Source of the DNA: a virus
Length of the DNA: 29,422 nt
Virus record (IMG/VR): IMGVR_UViG_3300021083_000346
Coordinates: 1 to 29,422 of that record
Strand: one strand, 5' to 3'
The position numbers were made by a program, and so were the translations under genes. Shown here one piece after another: positions 1 to 7,594 of the stretch. The notes under the pieces were generated by a model. The model searched no databases. It had not been told where the DNA came from and saw nothing but the letters and a program-made list of their open reading frames with translations. Position 1 is the first letter of the stretch. Every line of letters begins with the position of its first letter.

Positions 1-419
1 CCACCCGAACGACCGCCGCCGCCGCCGCCGCCAGCGCCAGACCCACTTACATTCCCCCCAGCGCCACCAGCAAATCCTGTGCTAACTGGAAAATTGTTTG
101 CTATTGCACCAGCGACCCCTCCCGTCTGGTTTGTAGAGGAACGTCCATAGTCCGCGACAAGGGTAGATGTGTTCTTAAAAATAGTTCTTGTTGCGGAGCC
201 CCCTGTGCCAATAGTGACGCTTTCAGAAGTTCCACCCGCATCAGTTAAATTAGCAATAGAGCAATATGCGCCACCGCCGCCACCCGCTCCACCTTTAGAG
301 GCCGCTGTACCGCCAAACCCTGAACCACCTTCACCTACCGCATCGATTGTGTTGGTTACGGTATTCCAATTTGCGGGCAAAACATACGTCTGGGTAGTTA
401 AGATAAATACCTGTGTCAT
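1..419 (-). CDS. Glycine-rich tail fibre / virion protein, 3' end outside window
   Basis: The minus frame opens with ATG at 419-417 and stays open to the left edge (about 139 residues, partial). The ATG overlaps the TGA of the upstream 69-aa gene (ATGA), which suggests translational coupling. The protein begins MTQVFILTTQTYVLPANWN, then becomes very rich in Gly, Ser, Thr and Ala, with runs such as GGAGGGGG and a run of seven Gly near the edge. Gly-rich C-terminal regions like this are typical of phage tail fibres and tip proteins, where they form polyglycine-type or flexible receptor-binding segments. The place at the distal end of the tail operon agrees with this. The exact family cannot be named without the missing C-terminus. 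A plus-strand Pro-rich open frame over the same bases is its antisense shadow. Confidence 0.7.
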   Translation of the reverse strand, partial: MTQVFILTTQTYVLPANWNTVTNTIDAVGEGGSGFGGTAASKGGAGGGGGAYCSIANLTDAGGTSESVTIGTGGSATRTIFKNTSTLVADYGRSSTNQTGGVAGAIANNFPVSTGFAGGAGGNVSGSGAGGGGGGGRSG

Positions 420-625
420 AGCCCAGCCTTGGCAATTGCGTCTTTGATTATGCTTTGCAACTGCTCATGTGTGGAAATTTTATACGTTTCCATTGGGATA
501 TACACATGTATGCTTCCGGCGGGATGAAAGGCCAAATCCTCTAATTCATGATCATGGTCCGGCACAATTACCATTAAAGGTGTGCCGGTGGCCACATCAA
601 TTACAACGGCAGCATTCTTGCCCAT
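416..625 (-). CDS. Small hypothetical protein in tail-fibre operon
   Basis: A 69-aa acidic protein (starts MGKNAAVVIDVATG, ends KDAIAKAGL) with no family I recognise and no signal peptide or membrane segment. It contains a DHDHELEDLAFHPAG stretch and ends in a predicted helix. It lies between the phage structural protein at 681-1082 and the Gly-rich fibre, overlapping the latter by four bases (ATGA). Its own ribosome site is weak (CTGGATGAT upstream), and a strong RNA hairpin sits in the 55-base gap before it. Co-transcription and coupling suggest a fibre-associated role such as a chaperone or small tip component, but that is inference. Confidence 0.6.
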   Translation of the reverse strand: MGKNAAVVIDVATGTPLMVIVPDHDHELEDLAFHPAGSIHVYIPMETYKISTHEQLQSIIKDAIAKAGL

Positions 626-641
626 ATTATCATCCAGGGAT

Positions 642-675
642 TAGCATAGGGCGGGCGATGTGCCGCCCTATGCTA
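642..675 (-). other. Strong intergenic RNA hairpin after a structural gene
   Basis: A perfect 13-bp inverted repeat (TAGCATAGGGCGG / CCGCCCTATGCTA) with an 8-nt loop at 655-662. On the minus transcript it starts five nucleotides after the TAA of the upstream gene. It is followed by ATCCCTGG rather than a U-tract, so a classic intrinsic terminator is not supported. It may stabilise or process the mRNA 3' end of the upstream gene. Confidence 0.6.
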
Positions 676-680
676 TATAT

Positions 681-1082
681 TTAATTCCCATTCGTTATCG
701 TTGCACTCGAGCAAGAAGCTGCAGCGCCCGCCACAATGGAGGTGGTGTTAAGGTTCAAATCGGCGCCAGAAGTTCCAATGCTGAAATCAGCCTCACGAAC
801 GGCAGCCGAGGTAACGAAAGAACCCCATGTTGCGGTTCCGGTGTTATCGGCGCTCGATTCAGTGCTGATTGCGTTGAAGGTAAACACACCGCCCGATGCT
901 GTACCGCTGGTAGCGCTCAATGGCAAATTTGCCAGCATGGTGTTACCGGAAAGCGCGGTATCCGGATTAGTAGGCTGTGTGCCGCTATACCAGCGCATAA
1001 AACCACTTGCGCCGATTGCCGTAGCAATACCGCCAAGTTGGTCATTTTTAAGAACGTTTGAATATTTCAGATTGCTTGCCAT
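681..1082 (-). CDS. Phage virion-associated protein (fibre-region structural protein)
   Basis: A 133-aa protein that starts MASNLKYSNVLKNDQLGGI and contains the pattern RWYSGTQPTNPDTALSGNT followed by LANLPLSATSGTASGGVFTF. This arrangement recurs in a family of small phage structural proteins encoded near tail fibres (recognised from memory of the sequence pattern; no domain name is certain). The rest is Ser/Thr/Ala/Gly-rich beta-type sequence without a signal peptide. The start is the ATG at 1082-1080, four bases after the upstream TAA, with a modest AGTAGG ribosome site. The strong hairpin at 642-675 follows its stop codon at once. Likely a minor tail or fibre component. Confidence 0.7.
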   Translation of the reverse strand: MASNLKYSNVLKNDQLGGIATAIGASGFMRWYSGTQPTNPDTALSGNTMLANLPLSATSGTASGGVFTFNAISTESSADNTGTATWGSFVTSAAVREADFSIGTSGADLNLNTTSIVAGAAASCSSATITNGN

Positions 1083-1086
1083 GTGA

Positions 1087-1494
1087 TTAACCTACTTTCT
1101 TGAAGATAATAGAGGTTCCGGCCAAATCAGAAACGGCCGGAATCTCGCCGATAACATCGCCAGCCACATGCTTAAGGCCATGCTGCCCTTCAACCGCTTC
1201 ATTACCATGAGGAACGCCGTGACGCCCACGCAATTTATTGCGAATTTGGGTAATGAAAGCATCTTCGCCGCCATCTTTTTTGACCTGATGGTGAATTTTG
1301 AATCCATCCGGATATTGACATTCAACCATATAGTGTTCGCTATATTTTGATGCCAGCTCTGGGTTTTCATCTTCAACGGAAATAATCTTAACTTCGATAT
1401 CGCCATCCGGAAGCTGATTGGCAAAAGATTCGGTAATTTCATGCGGATGCAATAATCCGCCGCTAATTTTGGCCTTTTGTGCAATATCTTTCAT
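1087..1494 (-). CDS. Hypothetical protein in tail-fibre operon
   Basis: A 135-aa soluble protein, starting MKDIAQKAKISGGLLHPHEI, with a good ribosome site (AGGAGAAGATTTT then ATG). The middle is strongly charged (DGDIEVKIISVEDENPELA, HHQVKKDGGEDAF) and the C-terminal part is Gly/His-rich. No recognised domain, signal peptide or membrane segment. It sits between two fibre-region genes in the same operon. A competing minus-strand frame at 1092-1484 lacks a ribosome site and is a shadow. Function unknown. Confidence 0.65.
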   Translation of the reverse strand: MKDIAQKAKISGGLLHPHEITESFANQLPDGDIEVKIISVEDENPELASKYSEHYMVECQYPDGFKIHHQVKKDGGEDAFITQIRNKLRGRHGVPHGNEAVEGQHGLKHVAGDVIGEIPAVSDLAGTSIIFKKVG

Positions 1495-1521
1495 AAAATC
1501 TTCTCCTAAAAAATAGCGTAA

Positions 1522-2136
1522 TTAATATGCTTCGGCATGGAATACTATAACATCCGCATTTGTCACAGTCGCGGACAAAGTGCAAGAGGCTGTAGATTTT
1601 GCCGTTTGCGTGAATACGTCAGCTGGATGGGTTATATCATTAGCCCAGCAAGCCCAGCCATGCGGCGCGGTTGGAAGTGCTATTATTGGAACGCACCCAG
1701 TTTGCCCAGCTGCAAAGCTTCCGGTTGCAGCTCCGCCGGTAAGAGCCCCAGGGGTTCCGCAGCCAGAGGTTATGGTAAAGGTTGTCCCACCGGAAATAGT
1801 TCCAGCCGCCGTCGATGTGCCAGTTGCGGTCAGGGCTGCCGCATGAACAGCCGCTGGGCTTGTGCCGCCGATTATGGTTCCATCGATTGTGCCGCCAGTT
1901 ATGGCTACAGCATTGGCGTTTTGCGTGGCCATTGTGCCAACGGCAACGCCACTTATTTTATTAACGGTTGGATTTGGGTATGTTCCACCTAAATCTCCAC
2001 CAGCATTTCCGCCGGTTATTGAAACATTGAGCGGCCCCACGCCAGGGGAAGAAGGCGAGCCAGCCATTGCAAAATTACCAGCCAGCAACCATGCAGCCAG
2101 CATTGAAACACAGAATATATTGGTAAATGTTTTCAT
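1522..2136 (-). CDS. Signal-peptide protein with tail-fibre-like repeats
   Basis: A 204-aa protein. Residues 1-25 are a clear Sec signal peptide (basic MKTF, hydrophobic CVSMLAAWLLAG, cleavage after AMA). The mature part opens with a GGDLGGTYPNPTV motif and ISGVAVGTMATQNANAVAITGG, both common in phage fibre shafts. It ends with a Cys-containing domain (GCGTPGALTGG, HGWACWANDIT, SCTLSATV) seen at the C-termini of fibre-like phage proteins. The start is supported by TGAGGTC just upstream. A signal peptide on a virion-like protein is unusual: the product would be exported to the periplasm of the infected cell, where the paired cysteines could form disulfides. It may be a moron-type surface protein or a fibre with a captured leader; unsettled. 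Confidence 0.7.
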   Translation of the reverse strand: MKTFTNIFCVSMLAAWLLAGNFAMAGSPSSPGVGPLNVSITGGNAGGDLGGTYPNPTVNKISGVAVGTMATQNANAVAITGGTIDGTIIGGTSPAAVHAAALTATGTSTAAGTISGGTTFTITSGCGTPGALTGGAATGSFAAGQTGCVPIIALPTAPHGWACWANDITHPADVFTQTAKSTASCTLSATVTNADVIVFHAEAY

Positions 2137-2143
2137 GATGACC

Positions 2144-2566
2144 TCAGTTGATTGGTTGCGCGATTACTTGCAGCGTACGTGTGCCGCCCTGATTAACGGG
2201 AACGCTTGGCGGGGAAGCATAATTGACCGATTGAATTTCCATGCAGTTTACATAGCCAAAGACCGCCGGATCCAACAAAATATATTCGCTTGCCGCAGCA
2301 TTTACCACATACTCATTGCCATTCCCGTCATATAGCTCCGTGAAGGTCGAGCAGCTATCAGTAGAAATTAGAAAAATCAGGCTCGCGGTTGTCCATGTGG
2401 CTGGCATTAAAACAGCAACGGGATGCTGGCCGCCGATAGAGACATAGGGGATAACATTTACGGCGCTCGAGAGTGAAGTCCCGCTGGTTATAATGGCAGG
2501 GATAACAGCGGCTTTTGCTGCCAATGGAAACACCGAAAGAAGAATGAATAATAATATTTTTTTCAT
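2144..2566 (-). CDS. Signal-peptide protein with phage virion-type beta domain
   Basis: A 140-aa protein with a Sec signal peptide (MKKILLFILLSVFPLAAKA, cleavage about residue 19). The mature region has the pattern PATWTTASLIFLISTDSC, then FTELYDGNGNEYVV, YILLDPAVF and PVNQGGTRTLQVIAQPI. A similar pattern occurs in small phage virion proteins that normally have no leader. It lies seven bases upstream of another signal-peptide gene in the same operon and has a good AGAGGA ribosome site. The two exported neighbours may act together outside the cytoplasm. The family assignment is from pattern memory only. Confidence 0.7.
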   Translation of the reverse strand: MKKILLFILLSVFPLAAKAAVIPAIITSGTSLSSAVNVIPYVSIGGQHPVAVLMPATWTTASLIFLISTDSCSTFTELYDGNGNEYVVNAAASEYILLDPAVFGYVNCMEIQSVNYASPPSVPVNQGGTRTLQVIAQPIN

Positions 2567-2577
2567 GCCGTTTTCCT

Positions 2578-3111
2578 CTATGGTATGGTTACGGAATTAC
2601 TTGGTATAGCGCCGACCTGGCCGCCACTATTTGCGTAAATGGAAATAACGGCTACATAATCAGCTATGGCATTTGCAAAAGCCTTAAACTGATCGGTTGT
2701 TTCAAATGTATGGCTGCCGCCATCGATATCATACCATATGAGCGTTGCGAATCTGCCTGGGAATGCTTCGTTAATAATAGCATACGTCATTACGGAATTT
2801 ATATTGGCTTGCGCCTGTGGAGTAACTGAATAAATTCCGTTAAGAGCACATGCGCTAGTGGAGGTGATTTTTAGGCCGCCATTAATAGCTATAAAGGCCG
2901 CATTGCAAGCAATCTGCGCTGCTGTCGGAGTCTGAGCTACCGCGATAGGATTGCCATTAGTATCCGGCTGAATTCGCTGGCCAGCAGATTGGGCGGCCAT
3001 CAAAGATTCATAAGTGGCAAGTGATATTTGTACTGCGTCTGCCGGCATGTTGTCGCCATGGATAATATCGATATAAAAACCGCCTGTAGTTTTTGAGTAG
3101 AAATATTCCAT
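2578..3111 (-). CDS. Tail fibre assembly / DUF4376-like protein
   Basis: A 177-aa protein from the ATG at 3111. An upstream in-frame ATG at 3135 would extend it by eight residues into the fibre gene, but the 3111 start has GGAG eight bases before it. The N-terminus (MEYFYSKTTGGFY, then VQISLATYESLMAAQSAGQ, IQPDTNGNPIAV) is the pattern of tail fibre assembly chaperone families, which begin with a short beta segment, then 'Y..L...QS.G..I..D..G.P'. The C-terminal half resembles DUF4376-type helical domains, with an FETTDQFKAFANAIADYV segment. It follows the fibre gene directly (stop and start two bases apart), the usual place for a fibre chaperone. Confidence 0.7.
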   Translation of the reverse strand: MEYFYSKTTGGFYIDIIHGDNMPADAVQISLATYESLMAAQSAGQRIQPDTNGNPIAVAQTPTAAQIACNAAFIAINGGLKITSTSACALNGIYSVTPQAQANINSVMTYAIINEAFPGRFATLIWYDIDGGSHTFETTDQFKAFANAIADYVAVISIYANSGGQVGAIPSNSVTIP

Positions 3112-3113
3112 GA

Positions 3114-4202
3114 TTAATCTCCAAATGCGCGCCATGAGCGCGATGCTGTATCAACGAACTGAACCTGAGAAGTTGTCCATGTCGGCGCTGAAGGAGAGCC
3201 GCTCCCGAGTATGGCAGACCAGCTGCCATCCGGCGCGCCGCCAGCATTATTGACAATCCAAGTGTTGACGACATTCCATATATTATTTGGAAAGGTCAGC
3301 GGAAAAGTTATTGTCTGGGTTACGGATGCGGCCTGATTGGCAGCCACGGTTCCCCATTGCTCAATAGTGCCATCCGAATTTTTTCGCCAACCGTTTGTGC
3401 CAAGAGAATTGGAGGTAATAACGCTTATCACGCCACCTGATATAGATATTGTTGTGCCGTCTGGCTTCGATATGCCCTTGACGCTGCCTGTAGCAGTTGC
3501 AGCTGAGATAACACCAGAAGCAGCAGTTATGGTCGTGTTGTCAACTTCGACAACACCTTTGGCGCCGGATGAGCCGACCGGAACGGTTATATGCCCTGTT
3601 CCGTCTACTGTAATAATTGTGCCATCAGGTATAACGCCGCCACGAACGGATGTTGTTGCTATGCCAAGCGCTATAGTCCCAGAAGTGGTAATTACGCCGC
3701 CCGTGAGGCCAGTTCCAGCGGTAATAGAGGTTACCGTTCCGCTAAGCGGCGCGCCACCATCTTCAATGGTCCCATACGTATCAGCGAACACAGCCATGTG
3801 ACCAGCCGTAAAGCTTCCGCTTTGTGCGCCAAATGCAATAGCCCATTTTGAAGTTGGCGGAGTGTCAGTATTGCTGCCAACGAGAGAAGTATAGTTTACC
3901 CCGCCCAGAGATACCGTCGCTCCGAATGGATAGCTATATGGAGAGCCGCCGTTCATCGCCGATGTGATAAATGGCGTTGGCGTGCCTTGCTGCAATTTTT
4001 GGATTGCAGTAGTTATATCATTTAAAATTTGATTATGCTGGCGTCGAGGAAAATCAAAGCCGCCGCTACCAACCGGAGTGCTGTAAAGAATCGCGTAGCC
4101 ATTTTCATAGCTGACACTGCCATCAATCTGAGTGCCATCGGGAACGGCTGTTAAATCACCACCGACAGCAAAGGGAACATCAAAATAGCCGCTTATAGGC
4201 AT
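3114..4202 (-). CDS. Tail fibre protein with gp53-like C-terminal domain
   Basis: A 362-aa protein. The N-terminal 110 residues (MPISGYFDVPFAVGGD..., DFPRRQHNQILNDITTAIQKLQ) fit a baseplate-attachment segment. The middle (about 150-260) is a repetitive Gly/Thr/Ser shaft with repeated 'VTSITAGTGLTGG', 'ATTSVRGG' and 'ATGSVKGI' units. The C-terminal 90 residues begin NGWRKNSDGTIEQWGTV, the hallmark of putative tail fibre gp53-like C-terminal domains that form a trimeric receptor-binding tip. It follows the DUF2612 baseplate gene by six bases and precedes its probable assembly chaperone. Likely the main adsorption fibre. Confidence 0.8.
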   Translation of the reverse strand: MPISGYFDVPFAVGGDLTAVPDGTQIDGSVSYENGYAILYSTPVGSGGFDFPRRQHNQILNDITTAIQKLQQGTPTPFITSAMNGGSPYSYPFGATVSLGGVNYTSLVGSNTDTPPTSKWAIAFGAQSGSFTAGHMAVFADTYGTIEDGGAPLSGTVTSITAGTGLTGGVITTSGTIALGIATTSVRGGVIPDGTIITVDGTGHITVPVGSSGAKGVVEVDNTTITAASGVISAATATGSVKGISKPDGTTISISGGVISVITSNSLGTNGWRKNSDGTIEQWGTVAANQAASVTQTITFPLTFPNNIWNVVNTWIVNNAGGAPDGSWSAILGSGSPSAPTWTTSQVQFVDTASRSWRAFGD

Positions 4203-4208
4203 AAAACA

Positions 4209-4880
4209 CTACCCTGTATAAACAATTCCGTTATCAAAATTATAATTGAAAGAATTAAACCCAAAATACTCCGTAAGGTTATTAGTATAGGTGGATATTA
4301 CACCAGCTGGGCGCGGTAGTATATCATAATTATCAAAAAGGTAAGTTAGGTCAGCTGATAGTGGAAATTCAAAGATATACTCTTGTGCCATGTGCCCTAA
4401 ATCTAATAAATACGCCGTTCCCATATCACCAAAAAGATATTTTAGCATCCGATTTGTTTCCGGAACAGTGCCGCTGCTTGTTAACTGGAAATAGCGCAAT
4501 TGCAATGCAATGCGCTGCGTTTCAACAGGCAGAACATGTGTTTCACCATTCCCTGTGGTTAATATACCGTTATCGAAATTTACGGATCCGGTTATCGAGC
4601 CGGAAAACCCGAATATCGGCGCGCCGGATGGTGGGGGAACATTCACATATAGCTGCAGCCCGAGTATTATTCCCCAGACGACAAGCCCAAACTGATCGGC
4701 GGTTTCAAGATTGAAAACATTATCGTACCAACTTGACCAGAATTCAGTCTGGTTAGCTTCATACCATGCGTTTTTTGCCTCGAGAAGCCCCTGCAAATTG
4801 ACAGCATTATTGTACTGCCACAGAATAGCCTGAAGCAAATTTATTTCATAATCGAATTGCTGTATGGTTGTAGATGCCAT
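4209..4880 (-). CDS. Baseplate protein, DUF2612 family
   Basis: A 223-aa protein that starts MASTTIQQFDYEINLLQAILWQYNNA and contains the DUF2612 pattern NVFNLETADQFGLVVWGIILG, followed by FGFSGS and QLRYFQLTSSGTVPETNRMLKYLF. The C-terminal part is Tyr/Phe/Asn-rich. DUF2612 proteins lie immediately after baseplate J in this kind of myovirus and probably occupy the gpI-like position linking J to the fibres. The start overlaps the J stop by one base (TAATG). Confident family and place; mechanism inferred from position. Confidence 0.8.
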   Translation of the reverse strand: MASTTIQQFDYEINLLQAILWQYNNAVNLQGLLEAKNAWYEANQTEFWSSWYDNVFNLETADQFGLVVWGIILGLQLYVNVPPPSGAPIFGFSGSITGSVNFDNGILTTGNGETHVLPVETQRIALQLRYFQLTSSGTVPETNRMLKYLFGDMGTAYLLDLGHMAQEYIFEFPLSADLTYLFDNYDILPRPAGVISTYTNNLTEYFGFNSFNYNFDNGIVYTG

Positions 4881-6472
4881 TACGATGTCACTACCGTCAC
4901 ATAGGATGCCTGAGTATAGGCAATCTGGTTAAGGCCAATCGGGATAACTGCCGTTGAATAGCTCGACACAAGAGCCGTCTGCACAAGCTGCAGATTAATG
5001 CCTGGGTTTTCAGCTGCAACAGCCGCACCTATTTCGAAAGTTGAAACATCAGCGCCAACAACGAACCCTGGATAGACGCTGCTTACACCGTTTTGGTCGA
5101 CTGTTCCCACAATGCCGTTAGCGTAATCAACAACTGACTGTACAACATTAGCCGAATTTCCGTTCGGGGTTGTAACCTTAACCAGAACTGGCACTTGAGT
5201 TGGTCGATCAAATTTAACCGTATAGGATTGACCGCTGGCTGGCTCTATTACAGCAACGCTAGTGCTGCCATTCCATCCGCAACCGGAGCTCTTATTTTCC
5301 AATAGAGCGGCTGCCACATCGGTATCGGATCCGCCATTAACGCAAACATAAATAGAATTCGCAATCATTGATATGCCGGAATTAGAGCCAAGTATATCCG
5401 CAGCCGCAGCCATGTAGGATTGCCGTGTCCACGCGCCGGACTCCGCTAAATATAATCCATTATTTACCGAGCTGGTTTGATTTTTTACCAGTACAATTTG
5501 GCCGGCGGTCAATGGGGCGGCCCAATCGCCGCCGCCTTGAGTGCCGAGACCTGAGAGGGTTATATTGGCTGTGGTTGAAAATGCTGCGGTCGGCCAAGGG
5601 TTAACGCTCGGAAGAGTTTGGAGGCTTTTTGCAAAGTCAATCGCATCTGTTCCAACCACAATCAGGTCATCGGTTCCGCTTCCGCTAGTCGTTGTCATGC
5701 CCCAAGTTTGCCCCGATAAAGTCGCGCCGCCAGTTATTGTCGTCAATAGCCCCATTGGAGCGGGGTTGACGTTTTCGAGAAAGGCCAAGCTGGTCACGCC
5801 TTCTGTCGCATATAGCGCGGAAGTAATGGCAACAGGCAATGCCACGCCTTGGAATCCAAGGGTATTTTGCCTTAATGCGCGCGCCTGTTGATCTGATTGC
5901 GTAACTTGACCTAAGGTCGTAGCGGATGACGGCGTGCTCGATGGATTATTAATTACAGTTTCCCAGCCCAAAACTCCGCTTATGACATTGGTCAAATCAT
6001 TGGCAGCGCAAGGAATTGCTCCGTATTCGATAGATGCAAAATTAACCATCCCGTTACCGCCAGCGTCTAAAATTATTAACGATAACGATTGGAATACATC
6101 ACCCTCAGATGTTGATGCCTGGCTGCCAGCAGGAATAATTGTTCCAGGCTGGCCAGCCATGGTCACGTTCGTTACTAGTGTTTGGCTCTGCGCTGCGCGC
6201 TGTATCCCGCTTAGCGCCATGATGCTATCGAGAAAATTCCCGCCAGCTATATTAGGATTGAGCATGTTCGCTACATTGGCGTTATTATTTACAACACCAG
6301 AGCGGGAAAGAGCCTCTGCAGTTATCAATACGCCCTGGGGCGTATCGGGCGTCAATATGATATCGGCGCCGAAAACGTCCTGATATTCGGTTTGAACGGT
6401 GCTTAATATGGTCGATGTATCCGGAACAATTGCTCCGGTTGAATCGATATAATTATAAATGCTGTCAACCAT
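4880..6472 (-). CDS. Baseplate J-like protein with inserted fibre-type domain
   Basis: A 530-aa baseplate wedge protein of the gpJ family. The N-terminal region (about 1-240) has the J features: DTPQGVLITAEALS, MLNPNIAGGNFLDSI, TIIPAGSQASTSEGDVF and TQSDQQARALRQNTL. The C-terminal region (about 366-530) resumes with the usual IYVCVNGGSDTDVAAALLE, SGQSYTVKFDRPT and VVDYANG. Between them, about residues 245-366 form an extra block containing STTANITLSGLGTQGGGDW, GQIVLVKNQTSSVNNGLYL and SGAWTRQ, a module normally repeated in phage fibre and tail proteins. J trimerises with neighbours to form the baseplate ring. The start ATG overlaps the wedge gene end by eight bases. Confidence 0.85.
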   Translation of the reverse strand: MVDSIYNYIDSTGAIVPDTSTILSTVQTEYQDVFGADIILTPDTPQGVLITAEALSRSGVVNNNANVANMLNPNIAGGNFLDSIMALSGIQRAAQSQTLVTNVTMAGQPGTIIPAGSQASTSEGDVFQSLSLIILDAGGNGMVNFASIEYGAIPCAANDLTNVISGVLGWETVINNPSSTPSSATTLGQVTQSDQQARALRQNTLGFQGVALPVAITSALYATEGVTSLAFLENVNPAPMGLLTTITGGATLSGQTWGMTTTSGSGTDDLIVVGTDAIDFAKSLQTLPSVNPWPTAAFSTTANITLSGLGTQGGGDWAAPLTAGQIVLVKNQTSSVNNGLYLAESGAWTRQSYMAAAADILGSNSGISMIANSIYVCVNGGSDTDVAAALLENKSSGCGWNGSTSVAVIEPASGQSYTVKFDRPTQVPVLVKVTTPNGNSANVVQSVVDYANGIVGTVDQNGVSSVYPGFVVGADVSTFEIGAAVAAENPGINLQLVQTALVSSYSTAVIPIGLNQIAYTQASYVTVVTS

Positions 6473-6824
6473 TGATGGATCCTTGAATGTTTACGGGGCC
6501 GTAAATACTATTAATTTCTGCGATATAATTCAAATCGCCATCGGTTTGCGTTAATGTTATGTTTTGAACCGTAGCAACGCCCTCGACGTTGAGCAATGTA
6601 TTTTCCAGATAGCTCTGCCATATAGCATAATCAGGCACGCCAACCCATATAGCCTGAAAATTTGGAAGCCCTTGGCCGGTAATCAAGACGCATTCTCCAA
6701 GTTGGGTTTGGGCAGCGGTGTTGCATCCGGCAGCCACAGCATTAACGCCAGTAAGCATCGTCAGGCTGCCAGCTGAATTCAGGAATAGGTCATTATTGGA
6801 ATTGAGGGCTAATGTCTGGGTCAT
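6465..6824 (-). CDS. Baseplate wedge protein, gp25-like
   Basis: A 119-aa protein starting MTQTLALNSNNDLFLNSAG, with the gp25/gpW-type order: a short beta opening, a small helical middle (AVAAGCNTAAQTQLGECVL), a GLPNFQAIWVGVPDYAIWQSYL segment and the terminal beta pattern VATVQNITLTQTDGDLNYIAEI. It lies between the spike and baseplate J, where gp25-like wedge proteins are expected; these connect the sheath initiation ring to J. It overlaps the spike stop by four bases (ATGA). Family call by position and pattern, moderately sure. Confidence 0.7.
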   Translation of the reverse strand: MTQTLALNSNNDLFLNSAGSLTMLTGVNAVAAGCNTAAQTQLGECVLITGQGLPNFQAIWVGVPDYAIWQSYLENTLLNVEGVATVQNITLTQTDGDLNYIAEINSIYGPVNIQGSING

Positions 6825-7594
6825 AGCGGCCCTGGAGGGTTCGGGGCATTGCTGGCTGTGGCAACGCCGTTTGTATAAGACGTTATGAGGCTCGGCGTAT
6901 AGACAACGCCAGTTCCATCAGCATCAAAAGAAACATTCGCGCCACTATGCAGGGAAAGCTTGGTAGATGCGCTGATATTTATATTGGGAGCGACCATATT
7001 GATGGTAGACGAGCCGTTAATATCCACCGTAGATGATGCGTTAATTGTGGCTGTTTCTGTATTTACGGTTACGGCGGTTGGCGCGTTAATAACTATAGCC
7101 GTTTCCGAAAGCGATATTTTTACTGTTCCAGCATAATTTTGTAGCACGCAGTTTGCCGCATCGCCGCCCGCTATTGTCACATTTGGCCATAAGGTTTGCG
7201 GATAAAATAGAGCGTCTTTGAAGCTGTGCTTGCGCTGAGTATTGGGCGGTGACATTTTCCCCGTTTGCATGAAAAGCGATATATCCCGATCGTTGGCCTT
7301 TATCCAGCCAATATCCCCAGGCTTAACGGGGAATCGCAAAATAAAGCCTCCGGCGCTAATTTGGTAAACCGGAACAGATGCCACCTGTGCTTTATTAACA
7401 ATCTGGTTATCGGTAGTTACCGCAGCCACTAATGGCTGTACTTGCGCCATGTTGGTATCGAGATTGTATGCGATAACAATTGCCGGAAGACAATCATCAA
7501 CCTTCTGAAGAAACTTATTCAGCACAAGGCGTATTACCCCACGAAGATTATGGCGGTCCGCCGGATTGCCTGATGGTGGGGAATTTTGAACCAT
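6821..7594 (-). CDS. Baseplate central spike, Gp138 N-terminal domain
   Basis: A 257-aa protein. Residues about 12-125 match the Gp138 N-terminal OB-type domain (VNKFLQKVDDCLPAIVIAY-like opening, MAQVQPLVAAVT, PVYQISAGGFILRFPVKPGD, ANDRDISLFMQTG, SFKDALFYP). The C-terminal half is a beta-helix-like repeat (ITIAGG, AVTVNTETATINASSTVDINGSS and similar) that would form the membrane-piercing needle. It sits on the hub in contractile tails. One-base overlaps (TAATG) link it to the hub gene upstream. The end is Pro/Asn-rich, with no obvious metal-binding apex motif. Confidence 0.8.
   Translation of the reverse strand: MVQNSPPSGNPADRHNLRGVIRLVLNKFLQKVDDCLPAIVIAYNLDTNMAQVQPLVAAVTTDNQIVNKAQVASVPVYQISAGGFILRFPVKPGDIGWIKANDRDISLFMQTGKMSPPNTQRKHSFKDALFYPQTLWPNVTIAGGDAANCVLQNYAGTVKISLSETAIVINAPTAVTVNTETATINASSTVDINGSSTINMVAPNINISASTKLSLHSGANVSFDADGTGVVYTPSLITSYTNGVATASNAPNPPGPL

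Noticed and set aside
169-447. Plus-strand Pro-rich frame
   Set aside because: Antisense of the Gly-rich fibre (Gly codons read as Pro); no ribosome site.
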